Shown: positions 45,512 to 55,307 of the stretch, in pieces
Layout: each line of letters opens with the position of its first letter
Numbering within the stretch: the first letter of the stretch is position 1
From: JBDTMT01 sp033764095
GTDB lineage: Bacteria; Desulfobacterota; Binatia; HRBIN30; CADEER01
Assembly: GCA_033764095.1 (NCBI GenBank)
Contig: JANRJF010000244.1
Location: forward strand, 9,574-73,573
DNA: 64,000 nt
Direction: 5' to 3'
Notes under the pieces: model-generated
What the model saw: only the letters and a program-made list of their open reading frames with translations
Database searches by the model: none
Told to the model about the DNA's origin: nothing
Translations under genes and position numbers: made by a program

Positions 45512-46078
45512 ATGCGACGCATGATGCTGGCGCTGGCCGCAGCCGCTCCGCTGCTGGCCGGCTGCAACCCGTACATGGCAGCGATCGGGGTCGCGACCCA
45601 GACGTACGACGCCGCCACCGACCCGCGCTCGCTCGGCACCCAGGCGTCCGACACCGAGATCGAGGCCGAGATCGGCGGCAAGCTGCTCGCTTCCCCGGTG
45701 CCGGGCACCAGCAGCCTGAGCGCCCTCTGCCGGCGCGGTGTCGTGGTGCTGTCCGGGGTGGTGCCGCGCGGCTCCGACGCCGGCTATGCCGCGGTCGACA
45801 TCGCCCGGCACACCAACGGCGTGCGCCGGGTGGAGACGTTCTTCGTGCACGACCAGCCGTCGAAAACCGACGACTTCGAGCTCGCCTCGCAGGTCAAAGC
45901 GGCGTTCGTCGCCGACGGCAGCCTCGTCGCCGACGACGTCGACGTGCGCGTCTACGCCGGCAACGTCGTGCTGGTCGGTGTGGTGGTGAGCGACGCACAG
46001 GCACGCCGTTTCGTCGACGACGCCTTCTCGGTGCCGGGCGTGCGCGCCGTTCATTCCTACATCCAGGTGAAATCGTGA
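45512..46078 (+). CDS. BON-domain lipoprotein (OsmY/DolP-like)
   Basis: A 188-residue lipoprotein. ATG 45512 follows GGGAG; the signal MRRMMLALAAAAPLLAGC carries the lipobox. Two BON units follow: IEAEIGGKLL...GVVVLSGVV and LASQVKAAFV...DVDVRVYAGNVVLVGVV. BON domains bind phospholipid and respond to envelope stress. It stands first in an operon of three lipoprotein genes behind site C2. Confidence 0.88.
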   Translation: MRRMMLALAAAAPLLAGCNPYMAAIGVATQTYDAATDPRSLGTQASDTEIEAEIGGKLLASPVPGTSSLSALCRRGVVVLSGVVPRGSDAGYAAVDIARHTNGVRRVETFFVHDQPSKTDDFELASQVKAAFVADGSLVADDVDVRVYAGNVVLVGVVVSDAQARRFVDDAFSVPGVRAVHSYIQVKS

Positions 46079-46092
46079 GCGGGGAGGAACGC

Positions 46093-46638
46093 ATGCGAGG
46101 ATTCGTGTTTCGGACGACACTGTGCGGCGTGGCGCTGGCGCTGGCCGGTTGTGCGAGTCATGCGAAGTCGGCCGGCAGCAAGCCGATCGACCCGACCCGA
46201 CTCACGTGCGAGGAGTTCGTCTCGCTCGACGAGTCGGTACAGCCGCGCGCCATTGCCTGGCTGGAGGGCTACGACCGCGCCCGCCGGGTGACGGACGAGG
46301 CGGTGGGCGAGATCGAGGTCGACCGGCAGACCGACGTCGTCGTGCTGGCGTGCAAGGAGAATCCCAAGGTCACCCTGTGGGACAAGATCAAGGCGCACTT
46401 CCCCGGTGGCAGCAAGAAGGTCGCGCCGACCAAGCTGCTGTGCGCCGACTACACGTCGCTGTCGGAGGACGAGCAGGGCGAGGTGGCGTACTGGATCGAC
46501 GGGTACAATCGTGCCAAGCGCGTCGACGCCGCCGCGGTCCAACAGGTCGACTTCGAGCGCGACACCGCCGTCATCGTGCAGGTGTGCAAGGATGCGCCCA
46601 AGGAGTCGCTCTGGGCCAAGATGAAGAGCCACTTCTGA
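46093..46638 (+). CDS. Lipoprotein with tandem HdeA-like domains
   Basis: A 181-residue lipoprotein; GGGGAGGAAC precedes ATG 46093 and the lipobox is ALAGC. Two repeats of about 70 residues follow: TCEEFVSLDESVQPRAIAW...VVVLACKENP and LCADYTSLSEDEQGEVAYW...VIVQVCKDAP. Each has the pair of cysteines, the (T/L)Cxx(F/Y)xSL start and the xWxxGY centre of HdeA, the acid-activated periplasmic chaperone. HdeA is normally a single free domain; here two are lipid-anchored in one chain. The gene starts 14 nt after the BON gene. Confidence 0.75.
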   Translation: MRGFVFRTTLCGVALALAGCASHAKSAGSKPIDPTRLTCEEFVSLDESVQPRAIAWLEGYDRARRVTDEAVGEIEVDRQTDVVVLACKENPKVTLWDKIKAHFPGGSKKVAPTKLLCADYTSLSEDEQGEVAYWIDGYNRAKRVDAAAVQQVDFERDTAVIVQVCKDAPKESLWAKMKSHF

Positions 46639-46654
46639 AGAGGAGAGATCGGCG

Positions 46655-46987
46655 ATGAAGACGATGGCGACCCGACTGGTCATCCTGCTGCTGCTCGCGG
46701 CCGGCTGCGCGACGCAGCAGGAGATGCTGACGCAGCGCCAGCCCGATGCCACCCAGGTGGCGCTGCAGCGCGGACGGTTCGACCTCAACTGTCCGACCGC
46801 CACCGCGACGGTGCTCTCGAGCGACTTCATCCAGCCGGCGATCCAGGGCCCCTGGGTCGGCGGTCTGGAACGCGTGGAATACACGGTCGGCGTCGAGGGC
46901 TGTGGGCAGCGCACCACCTACGTCGTCATGTGCCAGATTGGCACCAGCACCTGCTTCGCCGCCAGCCCGGACGGGCGGTTCCACTAG
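46655..46987 (+). CDS. Small Cys-containing lipoprotein
   Basis: A 110-residue lipoprotein (MKTMATRLVILLLLAAGC). Mature part RFDLNCPTATATVLSSDF, GPWVGGLERVEYTVGVEGCGQRTTYVVMCQIG and STCFAA contains four cysteines that may form two disulfides. The function is unknown. It is the third lipoprotein gene in a row after site C2. Confidence 0.75.
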   Translation: MKTMATRLVILLLLAAGCATQQEMLTQRQPDATQVALQRGRFDLNCPTATATVLSSDFIQPAIQGPWVGGLERVEYTVGVEGCGQRTTYVVMCQIGTSTCFAASPDGRFH

Positions 46988-47014
46988 ACCACCGCAGCAC
47001 GCGCGGCGGCACCC

Positions 47015-47896
47015 ATGTCGCACGCCACGTCCCCCGTCGCGACCTTGCGGGCGGTTGGGCTGGCGCTTGTGCTGATGGGGCTTGCCGGCGCGGTGGGCGC
47101 CAGTGACGCACCGCGCACGGCGCCGCCGTCGGCGACCGACATCAACCGCCGCGTCACCGATCCGGTCAGCACCACCTGGTCGCTGCAGCTCAACAACAAG
47201 CTGAACATACTGGACCTCGGCGCGTCCGGCGCGCCGGTGCAGGACCAGCTCATCTTCAAGCCGACTCTGCCGGTGTGGCTGACGCGCGAGCTCAAGCTGA
47301 TCGCGCGGCCGGACTTCACCTTGATCGACGACACGCCGTACGCCAACGCCGCCGGCGGCGTGAGCCGCACCACCGGCGTGGGCGATACGGCCTGCGACCT
47401 GGTGCTGTCGCCGCGCCTCGGCCCCTGGTTGCTGGCGCTCGGGCCGACCTTCGTCTTTCCGACCGCCAACCTCGACCAGACCGGGCAGGGCAAGTGGCAG
47501 ATCGGTCCGGCCGGCGTGCTCGGCTACAAGCGGCGCAGCTGGCTGGCCGGGATCATCTGGCAACAGTGGTGGTCGTTCGCCGGCGCCGCCGATCGCCGCG
47601 CGGTCAGCGAGCTGCACGTGCAGTACATCGCCAGCTGGTTCTTCGGCGACGGCTGGAATCTGGGCACGGCGCCGACCATCAAGGTGGACTGGCGTGCCGA
47701 CGGCGAGGCGGTCACCTTTCCGTTCGGTCCGGCGCTCGGCAAGGTCGTCCGCCTCGGCTCGTTTCCGGTCAAACTGGAGCTGCGGGGGATGTACGTGCCG
47801 ATCCATCCCGACGACGGACCGCAGGGCATGATCGAGTTCCTGGTCACGCCGGTGATCCCGTCGCTGCTGGTCGGTCCCTTGGTCGGCGCGCCGTGA
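47015..47896 (+). CDS. Outer-membrane beta-barrel protein (MetA/transporter-like)
   Basis: A 293-residue exported protein. The signal peptide (ATLRAVGLALVLMGLAGAVGA) is followed by DINRRVTDPVSTTWSLQLNNKLN and many alternating strands. ALGPTFVFPTANLDQTGQGKWQIGPAGVLGYKR is the pattern of small barrels annotated as 'phenol MetA degradation' or transporter. There is no C-terminal aromatic, so barrel status is an inference. It follows the lipoprotein genes by 27 nt and may be cotranscribed. Confidence 0.65.
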   Translation: MSHATSPVATLRAVGLALVLMGLAGAVGASDAPRTAPPSATDINRRVTDPVSTTWSLQLNNKLNILDLGASGAPVQDQLIFKPTLPVWLTRELKLIARPDFTLIDDTPYANAAGGVSRTTGVGDTACDLVLSPRLGPWLLALGPTFVFPTANLDQTGQGKWQIGPAGVLGYKRRSWLAGIIWQQWWSFAGAADRRAVSELHVQYIASWFFGDGWNLGTAPTIKVDWRADGEAVTFPFGPALGKVVRLGSFPVKLELRGMYVPIHPDDGPQGMIEFLVTPVIPSLLVGPLVGAP

Positions 47897-47946
47897 CGCG
47901 ATTCTCCGCTTGACCGCATCGCCGCGCTCAAGCAGTTGCGACGCGC

Positions 47947-48543
47947 ATGAGCGCGCTTCCGAACATCTACCTCGCCCGCCATGGCGAGACCGCCTGGACG
48001 ATTACCGGCCAGCACACCGGACTCACCGACCTGCCGTTGACCGCGCGCGGCGAGGAGAACGCCCGGCGGCTCGGCGAGCGGCTGCGTGGCCGCAGCTTTG
48101 CCGCCGTGCTCACCAGCCCGCTGCGGCGCGCCGCCCATACCTGCGAGCTGGCCGGCTTCGGTCAGGTCGCGCAGCCGGAGCCCGACCTGGTCGAGTGGAA
48201 CTACGGGCGCTACGAGGGCAAGCGCAGCGCCGAGATCAAAGCTGAAGCCCCCGACTGGCAGCTGTTCCGGGACGGCTGCCCGGAGGGCGAGAGCCCGGCG
48301 CAGGTCGCGGCGCGCGCCGATCGCGTCGTGGCGCGGGTGCGCGCCTTCGGCGGCGACGTGCTGCTCTTCTCCAGCGGGCACATTCTGCGCGTGCTGGCGG
48401 CGCGCTGGCTCGGGCTGCCGCCCGACGGCGGCCGCTACCTGCTGCTCGGGACCGCCAGCCTCAGCACCCTCAGCTACGAGCACAATCTGCAGGAGCCGGT
48501 CCTCCGGCTGTGGAACGACATGACCCACACCGTCTCGCCGTAG
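47947..48543 (+). CDS. Histidine phosphatase family protein (phosphoglycerate mutase-like)
   Basis: A 198-residue cytosolic enzyme. The catalytic loop LARHGETAW puts Arg11 and His12 at the active site. TSPLRRAAHTCELAG, EWNYGRYEGK and LLFSSGHILRVLAARW carry the second Arg, the acid and the second His. Such proteins act as broad phosphatases or GpmB-like mutases. The gene ends in TAG, a sign that TAG is a normal stop in this genome. Confidence 0.9.
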   Translation: MSALPNIYLARHGETAWTITGQHTGLTDLPLTARGEENARRLGERLRGRSFAAVLTSPLRRAAHTCELAGFGQVAQPEPDLVEWNYGRYEGKRSAEIKAEAPDWQLFRDGCPEGESPAQVAARADRVVARVRAFGGDVLLFSSGHILRVLAARWLGLPPDGGRYLLLGTASLSTLSYEHNLQEPVLRLWNDMTHTVSP

Positions 48544-48560
48544 GGGCGCCAGTCTGGGTA

Positions 48561-48585
48561 GCCGGCCGACCGCGTGTCGGCCGGC
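48561..48585. terminator. Strong GC palindrome after the histidine phosphatase gene
   Basis: GCCGGCCGAC / GTCGGCCGGC is a perfect 10-bp stem with a CGCGT loop, 18 nt after the stop codon. No T tract follows; it could still aid termination or block exonucleases. Confidence 0.45.
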
Positions 48586-48756
48586 CGCGCGCAGCGCGGC
48601 CGAGCGCGCCAGTGAGCGTCGTTCGCGCCGACCACGGACGAAGAAACTGATTTGATCGCGCCACCCGAATCGGTTAGTCGTCGCGGACTTTGGATCTGGC
48701 GATGAGCATGTCCGCAGAAGATGGGAAGAGCGCGGCGCGCGCGAGCAGGGGGCGCC

Positions 48757-50073
48757 GTGGGTGAGCGAGCGATCCGCATCGGCCTGATCGGCTTCGGCAC
48801 GATCGGCACCGGGGTCATCAAGCTGTTGCAGCGGCATCGCGCCATGTTGCGCGACAAGGCCGGTGTCGCGCTCGATCTGGTGCGCGTCGCCGACATCGAC
48901 ACGCGCCGCGACCGCGGCGTGCGGCTGGCCAAGGGCGTGCTCGTCAACGACGCGCGCAAGCTGCTCGACGATCCGTCGATCGACGTGGTCGTCGAGCTGA
49001 TGGGTGGCATCGGCATCGCCAAGCGCTTCGTGCTGGAAGCGATCGGCGCCGGCAAGGACGTCGTCACCGCCAACAAGGCGCTGCTCGCCCACCACGGCGA
49101 CGAGATCTTCCGTGCCGTCGAGCGCAGCGGCGTCGGCCTCGGCTTCGAGGCCAGCGTCGGCGGCGGCATCCCGATCATCCGCGCGTTGAAGGAAGGCCTC
49201 GCCGGCGACCGCAACCAGGCGGTCTACGGCATCGTCAACGGCACCTCGAACTACATCCTCAGCCGCATGAGCGAAGAAGGCGGCGAGTTCGGCGAGGTGT
49301 TGAAAGCGGCGCAGGCCGGCGGCCTGGCGGAGGCGGACCCGAGCTTCGACGTCGACGGCATCGACGCGGCGCACAAGCTGACGCTGCTCATCCAGCTCGC
49401 CTTCGGCGCGCGCTGTCCGGTGGCACCGGCCAACATCGAGGGCATCCGTCACGTCAGCCAGGCCGACATCGCCTTCGCGCGTGAGTTCGGCTACGCGATC
49501 AAGTCGCTCGCCGTCGCCAAGCGCGCCGGCGACCGCATCGAAGCCTCGGTGCGGCCGACCATGGTGCCGCGCCGCCATCCGCTCGCCAGCGTCAACGGCG
49601 CGCTCAATGCCATCGTCGTGCAGGGCGAGGCGCTCGGCCCCAGCATGTACACCGGCGCCGGCGCCGGCATGATGCCGACCGCCACCGCCGTGGTCGCCGA
49701 CCTGATGGATGTCGCCCGCAATCGCGTCCACGGCTGCCGCGGCCGCGTCGCGCCGCTTGGCTACCCGGTGCGCTCGCAGGTGCGCGCCCGTCCCGTGGCG
49801 CCCGACGAGCTGCACGGCGAGTTCTACCTGCGCTTCATGGTCGTCGACCGGCCCGGCGGTCTCGGCCGCATCGCCGGCATCCTCGGCGACCATGGCGTCT
49901 CGATCGCGGCCGTCATGCAGCGCGAGCGCGAGCACGGCCGTGTCGTCCCGGTGGTCATCCGCACCCACGACAGCGCCGAGCAGGCGCTGCGGCGAGCCGT
50001 GCGGGCCATCGACCGGCTGGCGGTGGTGCGCGGCCGCTCGACCGTCATGCGTATCGAGGAGAGTCTCGGTTGA
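48757..50073 (+). CDS. hom: Homoserine dehydrogenase
   Basis: Reduces aspartate semialdehyde to homoserine, on the way to threonine and methionine. It has 438 residues from GTG 48757, which AGGGGG precedes. The NAD(P) loop is IGLIGFGTIGTGVI. VTANKALLA and EASVGGGIPIIR, then GIVNGTSNYIL and AGGLAEADPSFDVDG, are the catalytic and substrate signatures. The C-terminal ~85 residues form an ACT domain (YLRFMVVDRPGGLGRIAGIL), so feedback by threonine is plausible. Possible neighbours for this pathway (thrB, thrC) are absent here. Confidence 0.95.
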   Translation: MGERAIRIGLIGFGTIGTGVIKLLQRHRAMLRDKAGVALDLVRVADIDTRRDRGVRLAKGVLVNDARKLLDDPSIDVVVELMGGIGIAKRFVLEAIGAGKDVVTANKALLAHHGDEIFRAVERSGVGLGFEASVGGGIPIIRALKEGLAGDRNQAVYGIVNGTSNYILSRMSEEGGEFGEVLKAAQAGGLAEADPSFDVDGIDAAHKLTLLIQLAFGARCPVAPANIEGIRHVSQADIAFAREFGYAIKSLAVAKRAGDRIEASVRPTMVPRRHPLASVNGALNAIVVQGEALGPSMYTGAGAGMMPTATAVVADLMDVARNRVHGCRGRVAPLGYPVRSQVRARPVAPDELHGEFYLRFMVVDRPGGLGRIAGILGDHGVSIAAVMQREREHGRVVPVVIRTHDSAEQALRRAVRAIDRLAVVRGRSTVMRIEESLG

Positions 50074-50177
50074 TCGGGCAACCTCCCGCCGCGGCACCGG
50101 AATCGCCTGCCAGGGCAGGGCGGCCCCGGGGCGGCGGCCGGGCTCCTACGAATGTAGGAAAAGCTGCAATTGCCCTC

Positions 50178-50183
50178 TATACT
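50178..50183 (+). promoter_or_regulatory. Candidate -10 element upstream of glpX
   Basis: TATACT lies in a short AT-rich stretch about 60 nt upstream of the glpX start. No good -35 hexamer was found at 16-18 nt spacing, so the assignment is weak. Confidence 0.3.
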
Positions 50184-50243
50184 GCGCCCACTGCCGACGG
50201 CCCGGGGGCCGTACGGTCGTGGGGAGACTAAGACGGGCTGCCA

Positions 50244-51197
50244 ATGGATCGGAATCTCGCGCTCGAAGCGGTACGCGTTACCGAGGCCGCCGCGCTGGCA
50301 TCGGCGCGGCTCATGGGGCGGGGCGACATCGAAGCCACCGACCGCGCCGGGGCCGAGGCGATGCTGCGCACCTTTCAGTCGATCGCCATCAACGGGGTGA
50401 TCGTCATCGGCGACAGCGACGGGCAGGAAGACGGCCTGTTGCCGGTCGGCGCGCGGGTCGGCAACGGCACCGGCCCGGAGCTCGACGTCGCGCTCGATCC
50501 GCTGGAGGGTGCCGCGATCTGCGCCACCGGCGCCTACAACGCGCTGTCGATCATCGCCATCGCCGAGCGCGGCGGCTTCCTGCGCTGTCCCGAGATGTAC
50601 ATGGACAAGATCGCGGTCGGTCCCGAGGCGCGCGGCCTGGTCAGCCTCGAGCGCAGCCCGACCGAGAACCTGCGCACCGTCGCCGAGGCGCGCGGCGTCT
50701 ACGTCGCCGACCTCACCGTCGCCATCCTCGACCGGCCGCGCCACGAGAAGCTGATCGAGGAGGTGCGCAAGGCGGGCGCGCGCGTGCGGCTGCTGCGCGA
50801 CGGCGACGTCGCCGCGGCGCTGGCCACCACCAACCCCGAGTCGGGCATCGACATCCTGATGGGCAGCGGCGGGTCGCGTCAGGGCATCCTCACCGCCGCG
50901 GCGCTGCGCTGCGCCGCCGGCGACATGCAGGCGCGCCTGCGGCCACGCAACGAGGAGGACGCCGAGCGCGCCCGCGAGATGGGGCTCAAGGACCTCGACC
51001 GGCTGTACGAGATCGAGGAGATGGCGTCGGGCAGCGTCATGTTCGCCGGCACCGGCGTCACCAACGGCGACTACCTCGACGGCGTGCGCTTCTTCCGCGG
51101 CGGCGGTGCCACCAACTCGGTGGTCATGCGCTCGCGCACCAATACCGTCCGCTTCCTGCGCTCGGTCCACCGCTTCGACCTGAAGCCGGACTATTGA
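50244..51197 (+). CDS. glpX: Class II fructose-1,6-bisphosphatase
   Basis: Dephosphorylates fructose 1,6-bisphosphate in gluconeogenesis. Its 317 residues match GlpX. Signatures are the N-terminal RNLALEAVRVTEAAALASAR, the metal site GDSDGQEDGLLPVG, DVALDPLEGA, and MGSGGSRQGILTAAALRC. Some GlpX proteins also act on sedoheptulose bisphosphate. It stands alone between hom and an inverted repeat. Confidence 0.95.
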   Translation: MDRNLALEAVRVTEAAALASARLMGRGDIEATDRAGAEAMLRTFQSIAINGVIVIGDSDGQEDGLLPVGARVGNGTGPELDVALDPLEGAAICATGAYNALSIIAIAERGGFLRCPEMYMDKIAVGPEARGLVSLERSPTENLRTVAEARGVYVADLTVAILDRPRHEKLIEEVRKAGARVRLLRDGDVAAALATTNPESGIDILMGSGGSRQGILTAAALRCAAGDMQARLRPRNEEDAERAREMGLKDLDRLYEIEEMASGSVMFAGTGVTNGDYLDGVRFFRGGGATNSVVMRSRTNTVRFLRSVHRFDLKPDY

Positions 51198-51204
51198 TTC
51201 GAAG

Positions 51205-51319
51205 ACGGAACCACGGATGAACACAGATGAACACAGATGGGCCGTCCGCATGGCCGGCGACCGGTTCGCGACGAGCATCTATTCTATCCGTGTTTGTCCG
51301 TGTTCATCCGTGGTTCCGT
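51205..51319. repeat. Inverted-repeat intergenic element (ACCACGGATGAACAC family), copy 1
   Basis: The arm 51205-51240 is mirrored at 51283-51319; the outer 20 bases (ACGGAACCACGGATGAACAC) are perfect reverse complements. The spacer is about 42 nt. Similar ACCACGGATGAACAC sequences recur in many GC-rich bacterial genomes as non-coding repeats. It follows glpX and could serve as a terminator-like structure. Confidence 0.85.
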
Positions 51320-51341
51320 TTTCTCCGGTGCGGAGGCGGTG

Positions 51342-51571
51342 ATGTGGGAGGCGTGCTACTCGACGACGCATGAGTTCCAGGCGCACATCGTGAAGGGCTA
51401 CCTCGAGCAGTTTGGCGTGCCGTGCCTGGTGCGCGGCGGCCGGCAGATGGGGCTCGGGCCGGTGCAACTGCTGGTGCGCGCCGACTTCGCCGAGGTGGCG
51501 CGCGGCCTGATCCGCGGCCGTGAGAATGAAACACCGGCGCCGCGCCGTCGCGTGGCGCGCTGGAGCGACGC

Positions 51572-51575
<4 letters not shown>
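51342..51575 (+). CDS. DUF2007-like small protein
   Basis: A 77-residue protein. YSTTHEFQAHIVKGYLEQFGVPCLVRGG, then VQLLVRADFAEVARGLI resembles DUF2007 'signal transducing' proteins, a ferredoxin-like small fold of unknown role. Its stop overlaps the mutase start by 4 nt (ATGA), so it is coupled to the B12 enzyme. The charged tail ends PAPRRRVARWSDA. Confidence 0.7.
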
Positions 51576-53206
<1,631 letters not shown>

Positions 53207-53215
53207 GACGGGGCC

Positions 53216-53620
53216 GTGTCCGACCGACGGCTACGCATCCTGATCGCCAAGCCGGGCCTCGACGGCCACGACCGCGGCGCCAAGATCATCGCCCGCGCGC
53301 TGCGCGACGGCGGCTTCGAGGTCATCTACACCGGTCTGCATCAGACGCCGGAGATGATCGTCGAGGCGGCGCTGCAGGAGGACGTCGACGCGATCGGCCT
53401 CAGCATCCTGTCGGGCGCGCACATGACGCTGTTCCCGGCGATCATGGACATGCTGGCGCAGCGCGGCATCGGCGATCTGCCGCTGTTCGGCGGCGGCATC
53501 ATCCCACCGGAGGACATCGCCGCGCTGAAGGAACGCGGCGTGCTGGAGATCTTCACCCCCGGCGCCAGCACCGAGCAGATCATCGACTGGGCGCGCACGA
53601 GCTTGAAGCCGCGCGAGTGA
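53216..53620 (+). CDS. icmB: B12-binding subunit of the acyl-CoA mutase
   Basis: A 134-residue cobalamin-binding domain, started at GTG 53216 and 9 nt after the large subunit gene. GLDGHDRGAK carries the DxHxxG lower-ligand histidine. SILSGAHMTL and GGGIIPPEDI complete the nucleotide-tail pocket. A free small subunit of this size matches IcmB of isobutyryl-CoA mutase. The pair should assemble as a heterotetramer with the product of 51572, with MeaB (1841) as possible repair chaperone. Confidence 0.92.
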   Translation: MSDRRLRILIAKPGLDGHDRGAKIIARALRDGGFEVIYTGLHQTPEMIVEAALQEDVDAIGLSILSGAHMTLFPAIMDMLAQRGIGDLPLFGGGIIPPEDIAALKERGVLEIFTPGASTEQIIDWARTSLKPRE

Positions 53621-53652
53621 GTCCTCCTCGCGCCACTTGTCGCGGGCGGGGT

Positions 53653-53809
53653 AACCACGGATTGCACGGATACATTGGACTTCACATTCCACGGATACTG
53701 CCTTCGACATCGTCTCTCTGCGTCTCTGTCTGTTCAGTCTGTGAGTTGAACCGTTTCAATCGCCCCATCCGTGTAATTGAGCTCCAATGTATCCGTGTAA
53801 TCCGTGGTT
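53653..53809. repeat. Inverted-repeat intergenic element, copy 2
   Basis: The 27-bp arm at 53653-53679 is mirrored at 53783-53809 with 26 of 27 positions complementary. The arm shares the AACCACGGAT core with copy 1 at 51205, so both belong to one family. The ~100-nt spacer is distinctly lower in GC (CTCTGCGTCTCTGTCTG region) than the genes around it. It separates icmB from the oxidoreductase gene. Confidence 0.85.
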
Positions 53810-53848
53810 CAGCGCGCCTCGCAAAGTACGCGCCGCGAGACTGAGCGC

Positions 53849-55015
53849 ATGACCTCGCCTGTCATCATCGCCGGCTCCGGCCCGGCCGGCGCCGCGACCG
53901 CAATCGCGCTCCACAAGCTCGATCCGGCGCTGGCGCGCGACGTGGTGGTACTGGAGAAGGCGCGGCATCCGCGTCCGAAGGTGTGCGCCGGCGGACTCAT
54001 CCCGGCCGGCAAGCGCTGGATGGACGAGCACGACATCGGGTTGGCGGTGCCGCACGTGACCGTCCACCGTGCCCAGGTGGCAACGCCGCGCACGACGGTG
54101 GCGCACGACGATCGCGACCTGTGCTACGTCATCCGCCGCAACGAGCTCGACGCGGCGCTGGTCGATGCGTGCCGGGCGCGCGGCATCACGGTGCGCGAGG
54201 AGGAGCCGGTGCAGGCGCTGGAGCGTACGGGCGCCGGCGTGCGCGTGACCACGGCGCGTGACACCTACGACGCGCCGTTGGTCATCGGCGCCGACGGCGC
54301 CGGCAGCCTGGTGCGGCGCCGGCTGGTCGACGACGGGCGCGAGCGCATCGCGCGCGCGATCATGGCCGACGTGCCGCTGGCGGAGACGCGTTGGGATGGC
54401 CGCGAGCGGGCGCGCTACGACTTCGACTTCCGCATCCTGCGCCGCGGTCTGCGCGGCTACCTGTGGGCGTTCCCGTGCCTGATCGGCGGCGTGCCGCATG
54501 TCAACATTGGCGCCTACGCCCTGGCGCCGGCCGGCGCCGCACTCGACGACGCACTCAGCGAGTACCTGGCTGAGCTCGGCGGCGGCGTGCCGCGCCGCGT
54601 CGCCTTCCCGATCCACTGGTACGGCGCAGGCGCGCGCATCGCCGCCGAGCGCGCCTGGCTGGTCGGCGACGCCGCCGGCGTCGATCCGTTGATGGGGGAG
54701 GGCATCTCGTTGGCGATGGAATACGGCGACCTCGCCGCGGCGGCGATCGTCGCGGCGCGACGCAGCGGCGACTGGTCGCCGGCTGCCTATCAGCGCGCGC
54801 TGGAGCAGTCGTGGCTCGGCACCAAGCTGCGCCGCCTGCACCTGGCGACGCGGCTCTTCTACGGACCGAGCTCGCGCCTGTGGTTCGCGCTCGCCGAGCG
54901 CAGCCGCCGAGTGCGCGCGGTCGGCCTGCGCTGGTACAACGGCGTCGACGGCTGGGATCGGCGCAGCGGCTGGTCGGCGGTGGCGGCCGTGCTGACCAAT
55001 CGGGTCGGCGCCTGA
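53849..55015 (+). CDS. FAD-dependent oxidoreductase, geranylgeranyl-reductase-like
   Basis: A 388-residue flavoprotein. The FAD loop is IIAGSGPAGAATAIAL, KVCAGGLIP binds FAD in the geranylgeranyl reductase family, and the C-terminal motif is LVGDAAGVDPLMGEGISLAMEYG. Family members hydrogenate polyprenyl chains of lipids or quinones, or hydroxylate aromatics; the substrate here is open. There is no membrane helix. The next gene starts 1 nt after its stop. Confidence 0.85.
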   Translation: MTSPVIIAGSGPAGAATAIALHKLDPALARDVVVLEKARHPRPKVCAGGLIPAGKRWMDEHDIGLAVPHVTVHRAQVATPRTTVAHDDRDLCYVIRRNELDAALVDACRARGITVREEEPVQALERTGAGVRVTTARDTYDAPLVIGADGAGSLVRRRLVDDGRERIARAIMADVPLAETRWDGRERARYDFDFRILRRGLRGYLWAFPCLIGGVPHVNIGAYALAPAGAALDDALSEYLAELGGGVPRRVAFPIHWYGAGARIAAERAWLVGDAAGVDPLMGEGISLAMEYGDLAAAAIVAARRSGDWSPAAYQRALEQSWLGTKLRRLHLATRLFYGPSSRLWFALAERSRRVRAVGLRWYNGVDGWDRRSGWSAVAAVLTNRVGA

Positions 55016-55016
55016 G

Positions 55017-55307
55017 ATGGCCCGCCAGCGCTCGCAGGTCGAGGCGACGCCGGCGACGCGCCCGCGTGTGCCGCGCGCGCCGCGTGCCCCGCGCAAGCGG
55101 CGGCGTCCGACGCCGCGCGCTCGCCTGCGGCAGCGCAGCCGCGTCGTCGCGCTGTTGGTGGTCGGCCTGTTCGTCGCCGGCCTGGCGGTGATGGCGCTCT
55201 TCCAGGTGACGCGTCCGACCGAGCCGCAGCCGTTCCGCTTTCCGACCCCGCAAGCGGCGGCGCCCGGCAGCGCGGCGGCCGGTGGTGTGGCGCCGCCTGC
55301 GCGATGA
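55017..55307 (+). CDS. Hypothetical single-pass membrane protein
   Basis: A 96-residue protein. A long Arg/Pro-rich N-terminus (RVPRAPRAPRKRRRPTPRAR) precedes one membrane span (VVALLVVGLFVAGLAVMALF) and a Pro/Ala-rich tail. With the positive-inside rule, the basic part would be cytoplasmic. No function is recognised. It overlaps the next gene by 26 nt. Confidence 0.55.
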   Translation: MARQRSQVEATPATRPRVPRAPRAPRKRRRPTPRARLRQRSRVVALLVVGLFVAGLAVMALFQVTRPTEPQPFRFPTPQAAAPGSAAAGGVAPPAR

